This document shows positions 1-6,568 of a stretch of DNA of 6,720 nucleotides, one piece after another. Under the pieces are notes generated by a model. It saw only the letters and a program-made list of their open reading frames with translations. It made no database searches and was not told the DNA's origin. The position numbers and the translations under genes are program-made. Location: assembly GCA_051305935.1 (NCBI GenBank), contig JBPPMG010000427.1, positions 1 through 6,720 of the forward strand. Direction: 5' to 3'. This DNA is from JACPDH01 sp051305935 (lineage in GTDB: Bacteria; Acidobacteriota; Thermoanaerobaculia; Gp7-AA8). Each line of letters starts with the position of its first letter. Positions within the stretch are counted from its first letter, which is position 1.

Positions 1-45
1 GCCGGCGACGAGAGGCCCAGAGACAGAGACGAACAGCAAAGGCGC

Positions 46-62
46 TGCGGTCTTCGACCGCA
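46..62. repeat. Short perfect palindrome (7-bp stem, TTC loop)
   Basis: TGCGGTC, a TTC centre, then GACCGCA form a perfect 7-bp inverted repeat. Neither strand has a T-run after the stem, so it is not a convincing intrinsic terminator. Its design, a short GC-rich perfect palindrome with a three-base centre, resembles the CGTCGC-GTA-GCGACG palindrome found three times near the right end of the window. It may therefore be a dispersed intergenic repeat. A role at the 3' end of an upstream gene cannot be excluded, because the left edge cuts the context. Confidence 0.45.
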
Positions 63-80
63 CAAAATCAACCAGTCCGT

Positions 81-121
81 GTAACCTATGCGCCCGGTTT
101 CTTTGTTACCTATGCGCCCGG
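81..121. repeat. Two 17-bp direct repeats, possible insertion-element end
   Basis: GTAACCTATGCGCCCGG (81-97) and GTTACCTATGCGCCCGG (105-121) differ at one base and are spaced 24 bp start to start, with TTTCTTT between them. Closely spaced short direct repeats of this kind occur at the ends of some insertion sequences, for example the multiple terminal repeats of IS21-type elements, where they bind transposase. That link is inference from general appearance. No transposase gene is visible, although bases 1-84 are open in frame 1 up to a TAA at 82-84 and could be the extreme 3' end of a gene lying to the left. Confidence 0.5.
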
Positions 122-129
122 CAGCACCG

Positions 130-340
130 AGGCCAAAGGCCAGAGGCCAAAGGCCAAAGCAGGCGAACGGCATTGCGCGTGGTGAAGCGGGCGATTCGGC
201 AGGCGGTCCACCTCCGCCGCGATGCCCCATCGATACGTTGCGAACGTCGGCCACGGTTCCCGCGCTGAGCGCCCGCTACTCAGTAACCGACATTCTCTTC
301 TGCCTGCTCTGGCCTTTGGCCCGCCACTGGCCTCTGGCCT
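130..340. repeat. 211-bp block bounded by long imperfect inverted repeats
   Basis: The left arm (130-162) is made of AGGCCAAAGGCCAGAGGCC-type words and ends in AAAGCAG. The reverse complement of the right arm (304-340) matches it at 13 of 14 bases on the outer side and 17 of 18 on the inner side, with about four extra bases in the middle. The arms enclose 141 bp (163-303) that shows no recognisable gene. The block could be a miniature inverted-repeat element, a decayed mobile element or a large stem-loop in RNA. The GGCCAAAGGCC words are themselves quasi-tandem, so part of the symmetry may come from a low-complexity repeat family inserted in both orientations. Confidence 0.6.
163..303. other. 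Unassigned spacer inside the inverted repeats
   Basis: This 141-bp stretch between the two GGCC-rich arms has no coding region I can support. The frames open across it also run through the repeats and into the out-of-frame 5' part of the macroglobulin gene, and they read as Arg/Pro/Ser-rich low-complexity protein. A small GGCGG/CCGCC stem is possible near 195-211. Nothing else is recognised. Confidence 0.4.
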
Positions 341-431
341 GCCTCCTTGCCTCTTTCCTGCCACGATCCCGCCGCAACATCCGACGGCGACGGCGATACA
401 CTCTCCCCTGCAATCAAACAACCAAGCCGTC

Positions 432-437
432 GAGGAG
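432..437 (+). promoter_or_regulatory. Ribosome binding site for the macroglobulin gene
   Basis: GAGGAG lies five bases before the ATG at 443, good Shine-Dalgarno spacing. It decides the start: the in-frame ATG at 347 would add 32 residues of unlikely sequence ahead of an otherwise perfect signal peptide. No clear -35/-10 promoter was identified upstream. Confidence 0.75.
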
Positions 438-442
438 CCGCC

Positions 443-3400
443 ATGCGGAAGTTCGCGATCGTCATTCTCTTCCTCCTCCTTCTTCCCGTCGCCGCTCACG
501 CCGCGGGCGAGCTTCGCGTCGTCAGCTCCGGCCCCACCGGAGAAATCGCGACGCTCGAAGAAGCGAACGAGATCCGGCTCGTCTTCTCCGAGCCGATGGT
601 CGCACTCGGCAAGATCCCCGATCCGCTGCAGATTCCCTTCGTGCGGATCAAGCCGGAGATCCGCGGAAGCTGGCGCTGGTCGGGGACGACGATCCTGATC
701 TTCACTCCCGACCCGGACAAGCCGCTTCCAAACGCGACGAAGTACGAAGTGACCGTCGACACGACCGCGAAGTCGGTCGCCGGCAAGGTTCTCGCCGCGC
801 CTCACACCTTCAACTTCACCACTCCGACGGTGAGGCTGCTCTCGACCAGCTGGTATCGCAAAGGCGAGCGGTACGACGGCTCGATCGTCGTCGTCATGCG
901 CTTCAATCAGCCGGTGAAGCCCGAAGCTGTCGCGCAACACCTTCAGCTCCGCTACCAGCCGCATGCATGGCAGGAACCGTCCCTCGACGCGAACGCGCGC
1001 GACTACCTCGCAAAGACCGACCCCGCGTCGCTCGAGAAGTTCGACAAGAAGGTGGCGAAGGCGGGCGCCGCCGCGACGGCCACCGGGCCCGTCGTCAACT
1101 TCCTCGCCGAGACGTGGAACGTCGATCGCCATCCGAAGAGCGACAGCATGGTCGTGGTGGAGACGAAGCCAGGGGTTCCCACCGACAGCTGGGTCCGGCT
1201 CGCGCTCGACGAATCGCTGCCGGCGGTCGAAGGAAAGGAAGTGCCGGGAAAGACGCAGGAGTTCACGATCCAGCTCGAGCGGACGTTTTTCGTCGAGAGC
1301 GGTGATCACTGCAGGTCGAAGTGCGATCCCGACCGTTGGAACGCGATCCGCTTCCGCTCACGCGTGAAGAAGCACGAGGCCGCGAAGCACTTCGGCGTCA
1401 CCGACGTCACGAACCCGAAGAGCGAACGCGGGATCGTCCGCTCGGGCGCGAAGGCCTCCGACGAGATCGTCGAGTACGACATCACGAACTGGATGACGGT
1501 CGAGGAAGCCGGCTTCAGCGTGCAGCCGCCCGTCAGCACATGGCGAGTCTCGATCGGCGAAGACCTGACGGCGCAGGACGGGCAGAAGCTCGGCTACAAC
1601 TTCGTCAGCATCATCGAGAACTGGCACCGCTGCGCCTACGCCAGCTTCGGCGACGGCCACGGCGTGTGGGAAGCCGACGGCGGCGCAACGCTCCCCTTCT
1701 ACTCGCGCAACTTCCGCAGGGCGCGCCAGTGGGCCGCGCCGCTCGCGGCCGACGAGTTGATGCCGACGATCCTTCGCCTGCAGGAGGAAAGCTACTTCCG
1801 CACTGCTCCCGGCTCCGAGCCGGTCGACCGCAAGCTCGGCGTCACTCCGGACAAAGTGCAGTCGCACGGCCTCGACCTCACGACCGCACTCGCCGGATCG
1901 AAGTACGGAGTGTTCTGGACCGCGGTCGAGCCCGACGATGCGATCGACAAGGCCGCCGAGTGCGATCCCGACCGCCCGACCCGCGCCTCGATCGTCCAGG
2001 TCACGAACCTCGGCATCCACGTGAAGGACAGCCCGGTCAACACACTCGTCTTCGTCACGCGCCTCGACGACGGCAAGCCCGTCGCCGGGGCCAACGTTTC
2101 GATTCGCACCCGCGACAACAAGGCCGTCTGGAGCGGCGTCACCGGCGCCGACGGAGTCGCCATCGCGCCGGAGACCGACCTTCGCAACGAGGACGACTAC
2201 TGGAAGCTCCAGTTCATCGTCACGGCCGAGAAGGACGGCGACTTCGCCTACGTCGGCAGCGACTGGAACGAAGGGCTCGACGGCTGGGAGTTCGGTCTCG
2301 ACTTCTCGCGCTACTCCGCGAAGCCGATGCTCCGCGGCGCGGTCTTTGCCGATCGCGGCGTCTACAAGCCGGGCGAGGAGATCCACTTCAAGTCGATCCT
2401 CCGCAGCGACACTGCCGCCGGGATGAAGCTCCTCCCCTCCGGGACGAAGGTGAAGATGATCGTCACCGACAGCCAGGGCGAGGAAATCGACTCGCGCGCG
2501 GTGACGCTCGGCGAATGGAGCAGCGCCGAGTGGACGATGACGGTCTCGAAGTCGGCCTCGCTCGGCGACTGGTCGGTCTCCGCCGAAGTCGACGGGCAGC
2601 GCGGCAACATCTACGGCAACTTCCTCGTCGCCTCGTATCGCCGCCCCGACTTCCGCGTCGACGCGACGCTCTCGGGCACGACCTCCATCGCCGGCGATCC
2701 GCTCGACGGCCACATCGAGGCGCGCTACCTCTTCGGCGGCGCCATGGCCGAGCGCGACATTTCCTGGACGTTCCGGCGTTCGATGACGTTCGCGGTACCC
2801 GCGCCGATCGCGGCGACGTACCCGCTCGAGCAGTGGAGCTTCATTGGCTACGTCGGCTACGACGAGGAGCGGGTCTCCGACGAGATCCTCAACCAGAACG
2901 ACGAGCTGCTCGACGAGAAGGGCGACCTCGATCTCGACCTCGCCACGAAGGCGACTCACAGCGTTCCGATGGTCTACACGCTCGAGGGCGACGTCACGGA
3001 CGTGTCGCGTCAGACGATCGCGAATCGCGCCTCGCTCGTCGTCCATCCGGCCCCCTGGTACATCGGCGTGCGCCAGCCCCCGATGTTCGCCGACCAGAAG
3101 ACCGGCTTCGACACGCAGATTCTCGCCGTGACCCCCGAGGGGCTGGCGACCCCGAACGTCGCAGTGAAAGTCGTCGTGACGCAGATCCAGTGGAACAGCG
3201 TCAGGCGGGCCGAGGGGAATGGGTTCTACACGTGGGACTGGGAGCTCAAGCGGATCGAATCGGGGAGCTACGACGTGACGACCGGCGAGAAGCCGGCGCC
3301 GCTCCACATCGACTTCGCGAACGGCGGCTACTTCGAGCTCGTCGCCAGGGCGACCGACGACCGCGGCCGCTCGACGAAGACGACGACGCACTTCTACGTC

Positions 3401-6229
3401 CTCGGTGAGGGCTACACCGCGTGGCGCCGCTACGACCACAACCGCATCGACCTCATCCCCGAGAAGAAGAAGTACCGGCCGGGCGAGACCGCACGCATCA
3501 TGATCCAGTCGCCCTGGGAGACGGCGACCGCGCTCGTCACCACCGAGCGTGAAGGAGTGAAGAGCCACCGGCAGTTCGAGCTGAAGTCGACGCAGCAGAC
3601 GATCGACGTTCCGATCACCGAGGCCGACATCCCTAACGTCTTCGTCTCGGTGGTCCTCGTGCAGGGACGCACGGGGCCGCCGAAGGAAGACGATCCGAGC
3701 GACCCGGGCAAGCCCGCGTTCCGGCTCGGCTACATCGGTCTCTCGGTGGAAGACGCGTCGAAGCGGTTGAAGGTCGACGTGAAGGCGAACAACTCGGAGT
3801 ATCGCCCCGCGACGAACGCGAAGATCTCCGTCAACGTGAAGGACGCGGCCGGCAAGCCGGTCGAATCCGAGGTCACGCTCTGGGCCGTCGACTACGGCGT
3901 CCTTTCGCTCACGAACTTCCAGACGCCCGACATCCTCGACGACGTGTACGTCGCGAAGTCGCTCTCCGTGTCCGACGTCGACAGCCGGCAGCGGATCATC
4001 AGTCGCCGCGTGCTGACGCCGAAGGGCGCGGACGAAGGGGGCGGCGGCGGCGAAGACGCATCGGTCGGCGAGGTGCGCAAGGACTTCCGCGTGCTCGCCT
4101 TCTGGTTAGGCTCGGTCAAGACCGACCGCAGGGGCAACGCGACGGCCGACATCAAGCTCCCCGAGTCGCTCACGACCTACCGCATCATGGCGGTCGCCAA
4201 CGACAAGGCGAATCGTTTCGGCAAGGGCGACAGCGAGATCAAGGTCAACAAGCCGGTCCTCCTGCGTCAGAACTTCCCGCGCTTCCTGTCGGCGGGCGAC
4301 AAGGCCCTCTTCGGCTCGGTCGTCAACAGCCAGCTCACGAAGGGCGGCCAGGCCACCGTCACGATCGAGAGCCTCGATCCCGAGGTGATCTCGATCGAGG
4401 GCAACAACAAACAGACGCTCGAGATCGGGCCGAAGGGGGTGAAGGAAGTGCGCTTCCCCGTCATCGCCCGCGCAGTCGGCGACGCCCGCATCCGCATGAC
4501 CGTCAAGCTCCTCGGAGAAAGCGACGCGTTCGAGGACGTCATCCCCGTCCGCATCCTGTCGCCAGTCGAGACGGTCGCCGCGTACGGACAGGCGAAACCC
4601 GACGCGAAGGAGACGATCGAGATTCCGGGCGATGTGCGCCCCGACATCGGAGGCATCGACGTCGAGCTCTCGTCGACAGCCCTCGTCGGGCTCGGCGAAG
4701 GCGCGCGCTACCTCGTCGACTATCCCTACGGCTGCGCGGAGCAGCGCGCGTCGACGGCGATCGCGCTCATCCTCGCCTCCGATCTCGGCGAGGCATTCAA
4801 GTTGCCCGGTATCGCGCCGGCCGACATTCGCAAGGTGGCGCAGGAGACGCTCGTCGATCTCGAGCGCTACCAGTGCCCTAACGGAGGCTTCTGGTACTGG
4901 CCGGGCGACTGCTTCTTCAGCTCGCCGTATCTGACGAGCTACATCCTCCACGTCTACCAGCGCGGCGACGCGCTCGGCTACGACGTGAAGGACTCGGTGA
5001 TGCAACGCGCCTACGACTACCTCGAAGCCGAGCTCGCGAGCGAGCAGCCGGTGAACGAAGGCTGGTGGCCGGCGTACACGGCTTGGCAGGCGTACTCGAT
5101 CAAGGTGCTCGTCGAAGGCGGGCGCAACCAGGACAGCAACATCAACCGGATCTACGGCTATCTCGACAGGATGCCTGTCTTCGCGCTGTCGCATCTCTAT
5201 GACGCGCTCGCGGCGAAGGGAGAGAAGAGTGGAGCGCGGGTCGACGAGCTGCGGCGCCGGATGTTCAACGCGATTCTCCCCGAGGGCGGCAGCGCGCACG
5301 TCGAGGAGCTCGCGGACGATTACCTGCTGCTGTTCTGGAACTCGAACATCCGCTCGACGGCGCTTGCGCTCGGAAGCCTCGTCCGGAACAGCAGCGACGA
5401 GACGCATGTCGCGAGCATGGTGCGATGGCTGATGAACGCGCGGAAGAAGGGGCGCTGGGGCAACACGCAGGAGAACGCGCTCGCGATGGAAGCGCTCGTC
5501 GACTACTACCGGAAGTACGAGAGCGAGATCCCCGACTTCACCGGCGTCGTGACACTCGGCGCCGAGGAAATCGCGCGCGAAGGATTCAAGGGACGCTCGA
5601 CCGTCGCGAAGGGCTCGAGCTTCCCGATGAAAGGCCTGCTGGCGAAGGGCTCGGCGGGCAAGGCGCTCCCGCTCACCTTCCAGCGCCAGGGGACGGGAGT
5701 CCTCTACTACATCGCGCGACTGCGCTACGCGTCGATGACGCCGGCCACGAGCTCGATGAACAAGGGCTTCCAGATCAAGCGCTGGTACTCGCTCGAGAGC
5801 GACCCGAAGAAGATCGGCACGACGTACGAGGCGGGCGAGCTCGTCCGCGTGACGCTCGAGCTCAAGCTCCCGAAGGAGCGGCGCTGGGTCGCCGTGAGCG
5901 ATCCTCTGCCCGCCGGCTTCGAGCCGGTGGAGTCGTGGTTCGCTACGACGGCGCTCGATCTTCGCGACGAGCAGCGCTACGGCGAGGAAGCCGAAGAGCG
6001 CGACTGGATGACGAGCTGGCGCAAGGGTGGCTTCGACCACATCGAGCGCCACGACGACCGGGTCAACCTCTTCGCGACGCGCCTGAGTGAAGGCGATCAC
6101 GTCTTCTCCTACGTCGTGCGCGCCACGACCACCGGCACCTTCATCGCCTCCCCCGTCCACGCCGAAGAGATGTACGAGCCCGAAGTCTTCGGACGGTCGA
6201 AGGCTGACATCGTGGAGGTGAAGCCGTAG
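443..6229 (+). CDS. yfhM: Secreted bacterial alpha-2-macroglobulin (YfhM/ECAM type)
   Basis: This 1928-aa periplasmic protein should trap proteases: cleavage of a bait region exposes a reactive thioester that binds the attacker. Residues 1-20 (MRKFAIVILFLLLLPVAAHA) are a Sec signal peptide cut at AHA|A. There is no lipobox Cys, unlike E. coli YfhM, a lipoprotein of about 1650 aa. In order: Ig/MG-like domains at about 23-127, 128-285 and 285-400; a conserved N-terminal segment at about 403-580; an MG2-type domain with DRGVYKPGE (637-645); another MG domain with YRPGE (1011-1015); a bait-like stretch at about 1156-1214 with RQR, SRR and five Gly (1199-1203); an MG7/A2M domain from F1215; a thioester domain with GCAEQ (Cys1431, Gln1434) and WGNTQEN (1672-1678); and a C-terminal MG10-like domain from about 1775 with LPAGFEP. 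Six other Cys (290, 294, 397, 507, 1478, 1490) may form disulfides. The frame is intact throughout. pbpC follows on the same strand. The family is certain; the bait limits are approximate. Confidence 0.96.
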   Translation: MRKFAIVILFLLLLPVAAHAAGELRVVSSGPTGEIATLEEANEIRLVFSEPMVALGKIPDPLQIPFVRIKPEIRGSWRWSGTTILIFTPDPDKPLPNATKYEVTVDTTAKSVAGKVLAAPHTFNFTTPTVRLLSTSWYRKGERYDGSIVVVMRFNQPVKPEAVAQHLQLRYQPHAWQEPSLDANARDYLAKTDPASLEKFDKKVAKAGAAATATGPVVNFLAETWNVDRHPKSDSMVVVETKPGVPTDSWVRLALDESLPAVEGKEVPGKTQEFTIQLERTFFVESGDHCRSKCDPDRWNAIRFRSRVKKHEAAKHFGVTDVTNPKSERGIVRSGAKASDEIVEYDITNWMTVEEAGFSVQPPVSTWRVSIGEDLTAQDGQKLGYNFVSIIENWHRCAYASFGDGHGVWEADGGATLPFYSRNFRRARQWAAPLAADELMPTILRLQEESYFRTAPGSEPVDRKLGVTPDKVQSHGLDLTTALAGSKYGVFWTAVEPDDAIDKAAECDPDRPTRASIVQVTNLGIHVKDSPVNTLVFVTRLDDGKPVAGANVSIRTRDNKAVWSGVTGADGVAIAPETDLRNEDDYWKLQFIVTAEKDGDFAYVGSDWNEGLDGWEFGLDFSRYSAKPMLRGAVFADRGVYKPGEEIHFKSILRSDTAAGMKLLPSGTKVKMIVTDSQGEEIDSRAVTLGEWSSAEWTMTVSKSASLGDWSVSAEVDGQRGNIYGNFLVASYRRPDFRVDATLSGTTSIAGDPLDGHIEARYLFGGAMAERDISWTFRRSMTFAVPAPIAATYPLEQWSFIGYVGYDEERVSDEILNQNDELLDEKGDLDLDLATKATHSVPMVYTLEGDVTDVSRQTIANRASLVVHPAPWYIGVRQPPMFADQKTGFDTQILAVTPEGLATPNVAVKVVVTQIQWNSVRRAEGNGFYTWDWELKRIESGSYDVTTGEKPAPLHIDFANGGYFELVARATDDRGRSTKTTTHFYVLGEGYTAWRRYDHNRIDLIPEKKKYRPGETARIMIQSPWETATALVTTEREGVKSHRQFELKSTQQTIDVPITEADIPNVFVSVVLVQGRTGPPKEDDPSDPGKPAFRLGYIGLSVEDASKRLKVDVKANNSEYRPATNAKISVNVKDAAGKPVESEVTLWAVDYGVLSLTNFQTPDILDDVYVAKSLSVSDVDSRQRIISRRVLTPKGADEGGGGGEDASVGEVRKDFRVLAFWLGSVKTDRRGNATADIKLPESLTTYRIMAVANDKANRFGKGDSEIKVNKPVLLRQNFPRFLSAGDKALFGSVVNSQLTKGGQATVTIESLDPEVISIEGNNKQTLEIGPKGVKEVRFPVIARAVGDARIRMTVKLLGESDAFEDVIPVRILSPVETVAAYGQAKPDAKETIEIPGDVRPDIGGIDVELSSTALVGLGEGARYLVDYPYGCAEQRASTAIALILASDLGEAFKLPGIAPADIRKVAQETLVDLERYQCPNGGFWYWPGDCFFSSPYLTSYILHVYQRGDALGYDVKDSVMQRAYDYLEAELASEQPVNEGWWPAYTAWQAYSIKVLVEGGRNQDSNINRIYGYLDRMPVFALSHLYDALAAKGEKSGARVDELRRRMFNAILPEGGSAHVEELADDYLLLFWNSNIRSTALALGSLVRNSSDETHVASMVRWLMNARKKGRWGNTQENALAMEALVDYYRKYESEIPDFTGVVTLGAEEIAREGFKGRSTVAKGSSFPMKGLLAKGSAGKALPLTFQRQGTGVLYYIARLRYASMTPATSSMNKGFQIKRWYSLESDPKKIGTTYEAGELVRVTLELKLPKERRWVAVSDPLPAGFEPVESWFATTALDLRDEQRYGEEAEERDWMTSWRKGGFDHIERHDDRVNLFATRLSEGDHVFSYVVRATTTGTFIASPVHAEEMYEPEVFGRSKADIVEVKP

Positions 6230-6248
6230 GGGCGCGGGGGGAGGTTGG

Positions 6249-6283
6249 TTGTTAGTTGTTAGTTGTTAGTTGTTAGTTGTTAG
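6249..6283. repeat. Five perfect tandem copies of the heptamer TTGTTAG
   Basis: TTGTTAG occurs five times without mismatch (6249-6283), and a sixth isolated copy lies at 6298-6304, fifteen bases beyond the array. The array is AT-rich against very GC-rich surroundings and lies 19 bp after the macroglobulin stop codon, outside any gene. Intergenic heptamer tandem repeats are known in other bacteria, for example the STRR repeats of cyanobacteria. Such arrays can change copy number by slippage. No function can be read from the sequence. Confidence 0.9.
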
Positions 6284-6306
6284 ACGATTCGCGTGGATTG
6301 TTAGGG

Positions 6307-6495
6307 CGTCGCGTAGCGACGGCAGATCTTAGCCCCCGGCTTCAGCCGGGGGTCAGGGTCGGCAAAACGTTTCCGCGTCGCGTAGCGACGCAGGATCGGT
6401 AGCCCCCGGCTTCAGCCGGGGGTCACGAACGGCAAAACGTTTCCGCGTCGCGTAGCGACGCAGGATCGGTAGCCCCCGGCTTCAGCCGGGGGTCA
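6307..6495. repeat. Three-copy array of a composite double-palindrome element
   Basis: Each unit carries palindrome A (CGTCGC-GTA-GCGACG; copies at 6307-6321, 6376-6390 and 6446-6460) and then palindrome B (CCCCCGGC-TTCA-GCCGGGGG with an 8-bp stem; copies at 6333-6352, 6403-6422 and 6473-6492). The B copies are exactly 70 bp apart. Blocks 6361-6425 and 6431-6495 are identical over 65 bp and include the linker GGCAAAACGTTTCC. The five bases after each block differ: GGGTC, CGAAC, GGGAG. Copy 1 has lost the linker and differs between A and B. In copies 2 and 3 GTAG precedes palindrome B, as at the foot of REP elements served by RAYT transposases; copy 1 has TTAG. This looks like a BIME-like intergenic repeat. 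Possible roles are mRNA 3'-end stability, attenuation between the genes, or none. Confidence 0.9.
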
Positions 6496-6522
6496 GGGAG
6501 TCAACAGGTCACCTGCGGCGAC

Positions 6523-6544
6523 GCGCAGGCAGGAGTGCCTGCGC
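6523..6544. repeat. Hairpin with 9-bp stem and GGAG loop before pbpC
   Basis: GCGCAGGCA, a GGAG loop and TGCCTGCGC form a perfect 9-bp stem ending 24 bp before the pbpC ATG. No T-run follows, so a simple terminator is unlikely. In mRNA the stem could affect translation start, and the GGAG in its loop is Shine-Dalgarno-like but 33 bases from the ATG, too far to serve directly. It could also be another dispersed palindromic repeat, unrelated in sequence to the 70-bp array. Confidence 0.75.
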
Positions 6545-6568
6545 CACATTGCGGCAAACCACATTGAC

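Larger units (their letters stand above)
6230..6568. other. Repeat-filled gap between macroglobulin and pbpC genes
   Basis: No gene is supported in these 339 bp. From left to right they hold a G-rich run after the stop codon, a heptamer tandem repeat, three composite palindrome units, and a strong hairpin close to the next start. No hairpin is followed by a T-run, so no textbook intrinsic terminator is present, although the GC-rich stems could still reduce read-through or protect mRNA ends. No convincing sigma-70-type promoter for the downstream gene was seen. Confidence 0.7.

Noticed and set aside
46..62. Intrinsic terminator of an upstream gene
   Set aside because: The stem is perfect but no T-run follows on either strand.
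395..400. GATACA as a -10 promoter element for the macroglobulin gene
   Set aside because: No acceptable -35 hexamer lies 16-18 bp upstream, and promoter consensus in this organism is unknown.
347..442. Upstream in-frame ATG start for the macroglobulin
   Set aside because: It would bury a perfect signal peptide behind 32 residues of implausible sequence, and the ATG at 443 has its own GAGGAG at good spacing.
88..1305. 405-codon plus-strand frame crossing the upstream repeats
   Set aside because: It runs through intergenic repeats and then out of frame through the macroglobulin 5' end. The product is Arg/Ser/Pro-rich with no family resemblance and no ribosome binding site was seen.
1358..3568. 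736-codon open frame on the minus strand, opposite the macroglobulin gene
   Set aside because: It lies fully antisense to a gene with clear domain structure, and its protein is Arg/Val/Asp/Glu-rich low complexity, as expected when a GC-rich codon pattern is read on the opposite strand.
4106..6160. 684-codon minus-strand open frame
   Set aside because: Same explanation: it shadows the thioester and C-terminal domains and its protein has no recognisable motif.
6307..6495. CRISPR array
   Set aside because: The regular period is tempting, but the non-repeated gaps are only 5 bp, there are only three units, each unit holds two palindromes, and no cas gene is present.
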